Assembly: GCF_047124445.1 (NCBI RefSeq)
Contig: NZ_CP138921.1
Coordinates: 806,001 to 870,000 of the forward strand
Length of the DNA: 64,000 nt
Direction: 5' to 3'
Origin: Shimia sp047124445
Lineage (GTDB): Bacteria; Pseudomonadota; Alphaproteobacteria; Rhodobacterales; Rhodobacteraceae
Numbering within the stretch: the stretch's first letter is position 1; each line of letters opens with the position of its first letter. This document shows, piece after piece, positions 41,679 to 48,945 of this stretch. The translations under genes were made by a program, and so were the position numbers. Below the pieces are notes generated by a model that searched no databases, was not told the DNA's origin, and worked only from the letters and a program-made list of their open reading frames with translations.

Positions 41679-43202
41679 ATGGCGGCAATTGATCAGACCC
41701 AAGTCAAAGAAGGTGTTGACCAGGAAACCGTGGATGCCGTGCGCGAAGTTGGCGGCAAATACAAATACGGTTGGGAAACCGAGATCGAGATGGAATACGC
41801 CCCCAAAGGGCTGACCGAGGACATTGTCCGCTTGATTTCGGAGAAAAACGAAGAGCCGGAATGGATGACAGAGTGGCGGCTCGAAGCGTATAAGCGCTGG
41901 CTCACCAAAGAAGGGCCGGACTGGGCGATGCTGGACTATCCTGAAGTGGATTTCCAGGACCAGTACTACTATGCGCGCCCAAAGAGCATGGAAGAGAAGC
42001 CAAAGTCTTTGGATGAGGTGGACCCGAAGCTGCTGGCGACTTATGAAAAGCTCGGTATCCCGCTGAAAGAACAGATGATTTTGGCTGGCGTCGAAGGTGC
42101 GGAGAACGCACCTGCGGAAGGCCGTAAGGTTGCGGTTGACGCGGTTTTTGACTCCGTTTCGGTTGGCACAACCTTCCAGAAAGAGCTGAAAGAGGCGGGC
42201 GTGATTTTCTGCTCGATCTCTGAAGCGATCCGCGAACATCCGGAGCTGGTGAAAAAGTATCTTGGGTCCGTTGTTCCGGTGTCCGACAACTTCTACGCCA
42301 CGCTGAACAGCGCGGTGTTCTCGGACGGCTCGTTTGTTTATGTTCCGCCGGGTGTGCGTTGCCCAATGGAGCTGTCCACCTATTTCCGTATCAACGCGGA
42401 AAATACCGGTCAGTTTGAACGCACGCTGATCATTGCCGACAAAGGCTCTTACGTGTCCTACCTTGAAGGCTGTACTGCACCTCAGCGTGACACCTCTCAG
42501 TTGCACGCGGCTGTGGTGGAAATTGTCATCGAAGAAGACGCGGAAGTGAAATACTCCACCGTTCAGAACTGGTACCCCGGGGATGAGAACGGCAAAGGCG
42601 GTATCTACAACTTTGTGACCAAACGGGCCGATTGTCGCGGTGACCGCGCCAAGGTGATGTGGACGCAGGTTGAGACCGGTTCTGCGGTGACCTGGAAGTA
42701 CCCGTCCTGCATTCTGCGTGGCGATGATGCGCAGGGCGAGTTCTACTCGATTGCGATCACCAACAACCACCAGCAGGCCGATACTGGCACCAAAATGATC
42801 CACCTGGGCAAAAACACCAAGTCACGGATTGTCTCCAAAGGCATCAGTGCCGGTGTGGCGCAGAACACCTACCGCGGTCAGGTGTCCATGCACCCGAAAG
42901 CCAAGAACAGCCGCAACTATACCCAGTGTGACAGTCTGTTGATTGGTGACAAATGTGGGGCGCACACGGTGCCGTACATCGAGGTGAAGAACAATTCGTC
43001 TCGCGTTGAGCACGAAGCGACGACGTCCAAGGTGGATGATGAGCAGATGTTCTACTGCCGTCAGCGTGGCATGGACGAAGAAGAGGCCGTGGCGCTGATT
43101 GTGAATGGTTTTGCCAAGGAAGTGCTTCAGGCGCTGCCGATGGAGTTTGCCATGGAAGCGCAACAGCTCGTGGCGATTTCTCTGGAGGGGTCCGTTGGCT
43201 AA
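41679..43202 (+). CDS. sufB: Fe-S cluster assembly protein SufB
   Basis: The 507-residue scaffold subunit of the SufBC2D complex receives sulfur and iron to build nascent clusters. VPPGVRCPMELSTYFRINAENTGQFERTLIIADKGSYVSYLEGCTAP is the classic SufB block, and the C-terminal beta-helix includes NSSRVEHEATTSKVDDEQMFYCRQRGM with the conserved histidine and cysteine region. ATG 41679 follows GACAGGAGACGC. Length equals the family. It is followed by three small genes before sufC. Confidence 0.97.
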   Translation: MAAIDQTQVKEGVDQETVDAVREVGGKYKYGWETEIEMEYAPKGLTEDIVRLISEKNEEPEWMTEWRLEAYKRWLTKEGPDWAMLDYPEVDFQDQYYYARPKSMEEKPKSLDEVDPKLLATYEKLGIPLKEQMILAGVEGAENAPAEGRKVAVDAVFDSVSVGTTFQKELKEAGVIFCSISEAIREHPELVKKYLGSVVPVSDNFYATLNSAVFSDGSFVYVPPGVRCPMELSTYFRINAENTGQFERTLIIADKGSYVSYLEGCTAPQRDTSQLHAAVVEIVIEEDAEVKYSTVQNWYPGDENGKGGIYNFVTKRADCRGDRAKVMWTQVETGSAVTWKYPSCILRGDDAQGEFYSIAITNNHQQADTGTKMIHLGKNTKSRIVSKGISAGVAQNTYRGQVSMHPKAKNSRNYTQCDSLLIGDKCGAHTVPYIEVKNNSSRVEHEATTSKVDDEQMFYCRQRGMDEEEAVALIVNGFAKEVLQALPMEFAMEAQQLVAISLEGSVG

Positions 43203-43215
43203 CCATCGTTCCACA

Positions 43216-43392
43216 ATGCGCGCAAAGCTGATTGCGGCTCTGCCTTATGTGATGCCGGTGCTCGGCGGTTTGTGCGGGGTAATTTACCTCAACACTGCCG
43301 AGGGCTTTCCCATCCCGTTTTTGTGGGTAGGGATTGGCATCTTTGGCGGCTGGTTGGCGGCGCGCTTTATGGTTCGGTTGTTGGACAGGTAG
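43216..43392 (+). CDS. 58-residue membrane protein inside the suf operon
   Basis: MRAKLIAALPYVMPVLGGLCG begins a protein with two predicted helices and a short loop (NTAEGFPIPFLW), ending ARFMVRLLDR. It lies 13 bp after sufB and six bases before the next small gene. A TTG at 43195 could give a slightly longer product. No known family is recognised, and a role in Fe-S assembly is only suggested by position. Confidence 0.6.
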   Translation: MRAKLIAALPYVMPVLGGLCGVIYLNTAEGFPIPFLWVGIGIFGGWLAARFMVRLLDR

Positions 43393-43398
43393 GCGCAG

Positions 43399-43605
43399 AT
43401 GGACACCATTCAGGCATTGATTCAGCAATCAGCAGGCGTGGGCGCGGGGATCGCGTTTGGGTCGGCAGTTGGCTTTGGTCTCCGCAAGAAACGGTTGGGT
43501 AGCAGCGATGGGCTGATTGCCGGGTCGGTTTTTGTGACCTCGGCCATCTGCGGGATTGTGGCGATGGCTGTGATGATGGCGATCACCTATGTGGGAGGTC
43601 TCTGA
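43399..43605 (+). CDS. 68-residue membrane protein inside the suf operon
   Basis: The predicted product has two glycine- and alanine-rich membrane segments (SAGVGAGIAFGSAVGFGL; IAGSVFVTSAICGIVAMAVMMAI) separated by the basic loop RKKRLGSSDG. The family is not recognised. It is spaced six bases from its upstream neighbour and one base from the UPF0145 gene, so the three small genes form a tight block. Confidence 0.62.
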   Translation: MDTIQALIQQSAGVGAGIAFGSAVGFGLRKKRLGSSDGLIAGSVFVTSAICGIVAMAVMMAITYVGGL

Positions 43606-43606
43606 G

Positions 43607-43921
43607 ATGATTGTGACAACAACACCGTCAATCGAAGGCCATCAGATCACTGCCTATCATGGCATTGTTGTGGGTGAAGCGATCATGGGGGCAAATGTCG
43701 TGCGGGACATCTTTGCCTCCATCACGGACATCGTGGGCGGCCGGTCCGGTGCCTATGAAACCAAACTGCAGGATGCGCGCGAAACCGCTCTTGCCGAGTT
43801 GGAACAGCGTGCCGCCGCCAAAGGGGCCAACGCCGTGGTCGGCGTTGATCTGGATTACGAAGTTGTGGGTGATACGATGCTGATGGTTTCGGCCAGCGGC
43901 ACGGCTGTTACCGTGAAATAA
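43607..43921 (+). CDS. YbjQ/UPF0145 family protein
   Basis: The predicted protein has 104 residues. MIVTTTPSIEGHQITAYHGIVVGEAIMGANVVRDIFA and AAAKGANAVVGVDLDYEVVG are the two signature blocks of the YbjQ family, which forms pentameric or decameric rings and is often listed as a putative heavy-metal-binding domain. GGGAGGT sits seven bases before the ATG. Its presence between sufB and sufC could point to a metal-related task, but this is inference. Confidence 0.9.
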   Translation: MIVTTTPSIEGHQITAYHGIVVGEAIMGANVVRDIFASITDIVGGRSGAYETKLQDARETALAELEQRAAAKGANAVVGVDLDYEVVGDTMLMVSASGTAVTVK

Positions 43922-43976
43922 GACAAGAAATGACCGGGTGCTGCGGCATCCCGTGGAAACGCGAAGGAAGATGAAC

Positions 43977-44732
43977 ATGTTGGAAATCAAAGGCCTGAAG
44001 GTCAAACTTGAAGAAGAGGACAAGCAGATCCTCAAGGGTGTGGATCTGAAAGTGGAAGCGGGCAAAGTGCACGCGATTATGGGGCCAAACGGCTCCGGTA
44101 AATCCACGCTGTCTTATGTGCTGTCTGGCAAAGACGGCTACGAGGTGACTGACGGTGAGGCCACATTGGGTGGCGAAGACCTGCTGGAACTGGAAGCAGA
44201 AGAGCGCGCGGCGCTGGGTCTGTTCCTTGCGTTCCAATACCCGGTTGAAATTCCTGGTGTGGGCAACATGACCTTCCTGCGCACCGCGGTGAATGCACAG
44301 CGCAAGGCGCGTGGCGAAGAGGAGCTGTCTGCGGCGGACTTCCTGAAAGAGATCCGTGCAAAGGCGAAAACCCTGAAAATCGATGCGGACATGCTGAAGC
44401 GTCCGGTGAACGTTGGCTTCTCCGGTGGTGAGAAAAAGCGTAACGAGATCCTGCAGATGGCGATGCTGGAGCCAAAGATGTGCATCCTGGACGAGACCGA
44501 CTCCGGTCTGGACGTGGATGCGATGAAACTGGTGTCCGAGGGGGTGAACGCGCTGCGTGACGAGGGCCGTGGTTTCCTTGTGATCACGCACTACCAGCGC
44601 CTGCTGGACCACATCAAACCAGACGTTGTGCACATCATGGCGGACGGTCGTATCATCAAGACGGGTGGCCCAGAGCTGGCGCTGGAAGTTGAGAAAAACG
44701 GCTATGCCGACATTCTGGCGGAGATCGCATAA
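43977..44732 (+). CDS. sufC: Fe-S cluster assembly ATPase SufC
   Basis: The 251-residue ABC-type ATPase of the SufBC2D complex drives the conformational change needed for cluster assembly. Walker A GPNGSGKST is at residues 36-44, the signature motif is NVGFSGGEKKRNEILQMAML and Walker B is MCILDETDSGLDVDAM, with the H-loop in LVITHYQRL. ATG 43977 is preferred because AAGGAAG is then eight bases away; an in-frame ATG at 43971 is too close. The stop TAA overlaps the sufD ATG by one base. Confidence 0.97.
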   Translation: MLEIKGLKVKLEEEDKQILKGVDLKVEAGKVHAIMGPNGSGKSTLSYVLSGKDGYEVTDGEATLGGEDLLELEAEERAALGLFLAFQYPVEIPGVGNMTFLRTAVNAQRKARGEEELSAADFLKEIRAKAKTLKIDADMLKRPVNVGFSGGEKKRNEILQMAMLEPKMCILDETDSGLDVDAMKLVSEGVNALRDEGRGFLVITHYQRLLDHIKPDVVHIMADGRIIKTGGPELALEVEKNGYADILAEIA

Positions 44733-46018
44733 TGGCGGCTCTGGCAAAGAAACAAGAGGCCACGGCGGCGCGCTTGGACGGGTTGACCGTTCCGGCGGGT
44801 GGTCAGTGGGCCAGCGAAGCGCGTGAGGCGGCTTTGGGTCGTTTGCGCGAGATGGGTTTGCCCGAGCGTCGGGACGAGTATTGGAAATACACCCGTCCGG
44901 ACACGCTGACCCAGGCGGATGCGCCGGTGGCGGCGGTGTTTGACACTGGCGAAGCGCCTTTGTTTGACAGCTTTGATCGCATCAAAGTGGTCTTTGTTGA
45001 TGGTGTGTTTGATGCGGGCCAGTCTGATGATCTGACAGGCGAAGGCCTGACGATCGAGCGTCTGGCGGATGTGGCGGAGAAAGACATCCACTGGGCAAAA
45101 GAGCTTTATGGTGTGCTCGAGGCCAAAGGTCAGGTGCCTGTCGAGCGTCCGCTGGCGGCGTTCAACACGGCCTATGCCACCGATGGTGTTGTGATCCACG
45201 TGACTGGTAAGGTCGCAAAGCCGGTGAGCCTGATCTATCAGCACAAAGCGGAAAGCTCTGACGCGGTTCTGCACCATGTGATCAAGTTGGACGCGGGTGC
45301 GGAAGTGACCGTTCTGGAAAACGGTCCGGCGGCGGCGCGTTTCAACAAGTCCATGGAAGTGGACGTGGCGGACGGCGCTGCTTTCCATCACGTGCGTGCG
45401 CAAGGTCGTGACCACGAGCGCCGGGCTGTCACACATCTGTTTGGCCGTCTGGGCACAGAAAGCGTGTTCAAAAGCTTCACGCTGACCGTGAACGGGCGTC
45501 TGACTCGCAACGAAGCTGTGCTTGAACTGACCGGTGATGATGCCGTGGCCCACGTAGCCGGCGCCTGTCTTGGTGATGGTGATTTCCATCACGACGATAC
45601 CGTGTTTGTCACCCATGACGCGGTGAACTGCGAAAGCCGTCAGGTGTTCAAGAAAGTGCTGCGCAACGGGGCAACCGGCGTTTTCCAAGGCAAGATCCTG
45701 GTGCAACCGGGCGCACAGAAGACCGATGGCTATCAGATCAGCCAGTCGCTCTTGCTGGATGAAGACAGCCAATTCCTCGCCAAGCCTGAGTTGGAGATCT
45801 ACGCCGACGACGTGGCCTGTTCGCATGGCTCCACGTCTGGTGCAATTGACGAAGACGCTCTGTTCTATCTGCGGGCCCGTGGTGTTCCAAAAGACATCGC
45901 AACCGACTTGCTGGTGATGTCCTTTGTGGCCGAAGCCGTAGAGGAAGTTGAAAGCGAAGAGTTGCGTGACGAGATCATCGGACGCCTGGAGTCCTGGTTG
46001 GAGCGTCGACGCGGCTGA
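44732..46018 (+). CDS. sufD: Fe-S cluster assembly protein SufD
   Basis: The 428-residue paralogue of SufB pairs with it on SufC2. The C-terminal beta-helix ends with the family block DDVACSHGSTSGAIDEDALFYLRARGVPKDIATDLLVMSF, including the histidine used at the SufB-SufD interface, and GVFQGKILVQPGAQKTDGYQ precedes it. The N-terminal region is helical (REMGLPERRDEYWKYTRPDTL). It overlaps its neighbours by one base at both ends, so translation is coupled along sufC-sufD and the first YIP1-type gene. Confidence 0.95.
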   Translation: MAALAKKQEATAARLDGLTVPAGGQWASEAREAALGRLREMGLPERRDEYWKYTRPDTLTQADAPVAAVFDTGEAPLFDSFDRIKVVFVDGVFDAGQSDDLTGEGLTIERLADVAEKDIHWAKELYGVLEAKGQVPVERPLAAFNTAYATDGVVIHVTGKVAKPVSLIYQHKAESSDAVLHHVIKLDAGAEVTVLENGPAAARFNKSMEVDVADGAAFHHVRAQGRDHERRAVTHLFGRLGTESVFKSFTLTVNGRLTRNEAVLELTGDDAVAHVAGACLGDGDFHHDDTVFVTHDAVNCESRQVFKKVLRNGATGVFQGKILVQPGAQKTDGYQISQSLLLDEDSQFLAKPELEIYADDVACSHGSTSGAIDEDALFYLRARGVPKDIATDLLVMSFVAEAVEEVESEELRDEIIGRLESWLERRRG

Positions 46019-46503
46019 TGTCAGTGACGAGCGATATGATGGCCAGCTACCGCACCCCGCGTGCGGTGGTTGCCCGCCGTCTGGCGATGGGCGAGCGTGA
46101 GGACCGTGCCTTTGCGATCCTGATGGCCGCCTGTGGCGTGATTTTTGTGTCTCGCTGGCCGGCTTTGGCGCGCGAGGCGCATTTGGCGCAGGTTGAGTTG
46201 AACCCTCTGTTGGGGGCCAATCTTTTTGCGCTGATGTTTGTTTTGCCGCTTTTGGCGGTCACTTTGGCGTTTGTCTCCCATCTGGTGCTGCGTGCCTTTG
46301 GCCGCAAACAGTCCAGCTTTGGGGCCCGTTTCGCGTTGTTCTGGGCGATGCTCTCAACCGGGCCGCTGTATCTGCTTGTTGGGCTTGTAGAGGGCTTTAT
46401 CGGGCAAGGGACGGCGCTGACCATTGTCGGGCTGCTTTGGTTTGTCGCGTTTTTCTGGATTTGGATTTCGGGTCTGCTGGAAGCGGGTAGGGTGGCGGCA
46501 TGA
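46018..46503 (+). CDS. YIP1-type integral membrane protein 1
   Basis: The predicted 161-residue protein has an N-terminal cytoplasmic arm of about 30 residues (YRTPRAVVARRLAMGEREDRA) and four hydrophobic segments. The pattern resembles YIP1-domain proteins of Rhodobacterales, of unknown function. It is translationally coupled to sufD (TGATG) and to the next membrane gene (ATGA overlap). Confidence 0.7.
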   Translation: MSVTSDMMASYRTPRAVVARRLAMGEREDRAFAILMAACGVIFVSRWPALAREAHLAQVELNPLLGANLFALMFVLPLLAVTLAFVSHLVLRAFGRKQSSFGARFALFWAMLSTGPLYLLVGLVEGFIGQGTALTIVGLLWFVAFFWIWISGLLEAGRVAA

Positions 46504-47081
46504 AAGCGCAATTGACCGCCCTGTTCTGGCTGACCGTGCGTGATCCAAGCGAGGCTGCTGTAGCCCTCATGAGCCGTCCGGTGCCGCGCAATGTGGGCTG
46601 GATGATTTTGGCGTTGGGCATTGTGCTAAATGCATTGGCGCATTTTGCCACGCTCACTCTGTTTCCAGCACCACCTGAGATGAACGTGCCGTTTTTGACG
46701 GCTCCCTTCCTGTACACGACGATCCTTGGCTGTGGTCTCGTGCTGCTGGTGTTCTCCTTCTATTGGGGTGGCCGCGCCATTGGCGGTCGAGGCAGGTTTG
46801 ACGATGTATTGCTGGCCATCGGCTGGCTGCAATACATGCGGTTTGCTGTGCAATTGGCCTCGCTGCTGCTGATGCTGGCGATGCCTGGGTTTGCCTTGGT
46901 CTTTGTATTGGGCGTGGGCCTGTATTCGATCTGGGTTGTTTTGAATTTCATCAACGTGATCCACGGCTTTAACAGCCTGGGCAAGTCCGTGATGCTGGTG
47001 TTGATCACCATGATGGGCCTGACCGTTGGAATGACACTGCTTTTGTCGCTGGGTGCTGCGACCGCTATTGGGATGTCCTGA
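46500..47081 (+). CDS. YIP1-type integral membrane protein 2
   Basis: The predicted 193-residue protein has about five membrane helices and the motif FWLTVRDPSEAAVALMSRPVP at the N-terminus, which together with GGRAIGGRGRFDDVLLAIGWLQY fits the YIP1 family. The second half ends NVIHGFNSLGKSVMLVLITM. The function is unknown. It overlaps its upstream neighbour by four bases and precedes sufS by one base; both YIP1-type genes therefore belong to the suf operon. Confidence 0.75.
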   Translation: MKAQLTALFWLTVRDPSEAAVALMSRPVPRNVGWMILALGIVLNALAHFATLTLFPAPPEMNVPFLTAPFLYTTILGCGLVLLVFSFYWGGRAIGGRGRFDDVLLAIGWLQYMRFAVQLASLLLMLAMPGFALVFVLGVGLYSIWVVLNFINVIHGFNSLGKSVMLVLITMMGLTVGMTLLLSLGAATAIGMS

Positions 47082-47082
47082 G

Positions 47083-48303
47083 ATGTATGACGTCAACAAG
47101 ATCCGTGCTGATTTTCCGATCCTGAGCCGCGAGGTGAATGGCAAGCCGCTTGTCTATTTGGACAACGGAGCATCGGCGCAAAAGCCGCAGGTGGTGATTG
47201 ATGCGATCACCAATGCCTACGCAATGGAATATGCGAATGTTCATAGGGGTTTGCACTACCTTTCTAACCTTGCGACGGACAAGTATGAGGCCGTTCGCGG
47301 TAAGATTGCCAAATTTCTGAATGCCGCCAGCGAGGATGAAATTGTCCTGAATTCCGGCACCACCGAAGGCATAAACATGGTCGCCTATGGTTGGGCCATG
47401 CCGCGTCTGGAAGCTGGCGACGAGATCATTCTCTCGGTGATGGAGCACCATGCCAATATCGTGCCTTGGCACTTTCTGCGGGAACGGCAGGGCGTGGTTC
47501 TCAAATGGGTGGATGTGGACAGCTCCGGTGCGCTGGATCCCCAGGCGGTGATTGATGCAATTGGTCCCAAGACCAAACTGGTGGCTGTGACGCAATGTTC
47601 CAACGTGCTGGGCACAATAGTGGACGTGAAGGCCATCACGCAGGGCGCACATGCCAAAGGTGTGCCTGTGCTTGTGGATGGTTCCCAAGGGTCGGTGCAT
47701 GCACCGGTGGATGTGCAGGACATTGGCTGTGATTTCTACGCCATCACCGGGCACAAGCTTTATGGCCCCTCAGGCTCTGGGGCGATCTATTGCAAAATGG
47801 ATCGCATGAAAGAGATGCGCCCGTTCATTGGCGGTGGTGACATGATCAAGGAAGTCTCCAAGGAGGCAGTGGTCTACAACGATCCTCCGATGAAGTTCGA
47901 AGCGGGCACGCCGGGCATTGTACAGACAATTGGCTTTGGTGTGGCGCTGGACTACCTCATGGAAATCGGGATGGACAATGTCGCAGCCCACGAAGCCAAG
48001 CTGCGCGATTATACAATGCAGAAGCTCGCTGGCCTGAATTGGTTACAGGTGCAAGGCACCACGGCGGACAAAGCGGCGATCTTTAGCTTCACCTTGGATG
48101 GTGCAGCGCATGCGCATGACATCTCCACGATCCTGGACAAAAAGGGTGTGGCTGTGCGGGCAGGACACCACTGTGCCGGCCCACTGATGGAGCATTTGGG
48201 TGTGTCCGCGACCTGTCGCGCCAGCTTTGGGCTCTACAACACCACCGATGAGGCGGACACGCTCATCGACGCGCTGGAACTGGCGCACGAACTCTTTGGA
48301 TAG
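47083..48303 (+). CDS. sufS: Cysteine desulfurase SufS (class II, Csd-like)
   Basis: The 406-residue PLP enzyme takes sulfur from cysteine to feed the SufBCD scaffold. RADFPILSREVNGKPLVYLDNGASAQKP opens the protein, the PLP lysine lies in YAITGHKLYGPSGSGAIYCK and the catalytic cysteine in VRAGHHCAGPLMEHLG; RASFGLYNTTDEADTL is the terminal block. It is the last gene of the operon. No sufE or sufU partner and no A-type carrier gene is found in this window. Confidence 0.96.
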   Translation: MYDVNKIRADFPILSREVNGKPLVYLDNGASAQKPQVVIDAITNAYAMEYANVHRGLHYLSNLATDKYEAVRGKIAKFLNAASEDEIVLNSGTTEGINMVAYGWAMPRLEAGDEIILSVMEHHANIVPWHFLRERQGVVLKWVDVDSSGALDPQAVIDAIGPKTKLVAVTQCSNVLGTIVDVKAITQGAHAKGVPVLVDGSQGSVHAPVDVQDIGCDFYAITGHKLYGPSGSGAIYCKMDRMKEMRPFIGGGDMIKEVSKEAVVYNDPPMKFEAGTPGIVQTIGFGVALDYLMEIGMDNVAAHEAKLRDYTMQKLAGLNWLQVQGTTADKAAIFSFTLDGAAHAHDISTILDKKGVAVRAGHHCAGPLMEHLGVSATCRASFGLYNTTDEADTLIDALELAHELFG

Positions 48304-48321
48304 ACGTTCATTTTGCGATTG

Positions 48322-48350
48322 CGGGGCGTAGCCACACTGGCTATACCCCG
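48322..48350 (+). terminator. Long hairpin after sufS
   Basis: Arms CGGGGCGTAGCCA and TGGCTATACCCCG pair over 13 positions with one mismatch and one G-T, with loop CAC. No U tract follows and tRNA-Arg begins eight bases later, so it may act as a terminator or a processing signal. Confidence 0.45.
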
Positions 48351-48357
48351 ACCTTAG

Positions 48358-48434
<77 letters not shown>

Positions 48435-48945
48435 CTTCTCTTAACAATTTGACGTTGTTCGCGACCGTAGAGATTCGGTTTTTGCGTGCCAATTGTGGCG
48501 CAAACCGGCTGACTTTGTGGCGCAAATCTGACGTTCTCTGGCGGCCTGAAGGCATCATTGTGGCAACATTTGGGCATGTCCAAACTGCCTAAAATCCCGC
48601 TAACATCGCTTTTCGGCCGGTTTTGAATTTTCCGGTTGGGAACGCCCTGTTTTTCAATGGTTTAAGCCAAGATTATCGAAGCCTATACAATTTGAAATGA
48701 AGCTGTCCGGTATTGTCAGTTTCCTGTTTGGGACTCGTAAGCCCTGCCGATCTACCACTGAGGGTGGGATTTTTAACGGCTCAGGGGTGGGCCATAGGTG
48801 GGAACGAGCAGATGTGTCTCAAACATACGAGCTTCATCAAGACCAAAACGCATAGATCGGTCGCTATGCACTCAGAAGGGTGTGCGAGGGCGCGACGGAA
48901 GCAATTTCGGTTCGTGACCAAGTAACGATTTCTGAGGACAGTTAG
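48435..48945 (+). promoter_or_regulatory. 511-bp non-coding leader before the RTX gene
   Basis: No convincing gene is seen on either strand. The element TTGTGGCGCAA occurs at 48493-48503 and again at 48515-48525, 22 bp apart, and a shorter TTGTGGC lies at 48558, 43 bp further on; spacings of about two and four helical turns suggest a regulator binding one face of the DNA. A small inverted repeat TTTGG/CCAAA is at 48569-48584. The part from 48600 to 48780 is more AT-rich than the genes around it. Because a tRNA gene borders it, I looked for an integrase or duplicated tRNA end and found neither. Confidence 0.45.
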
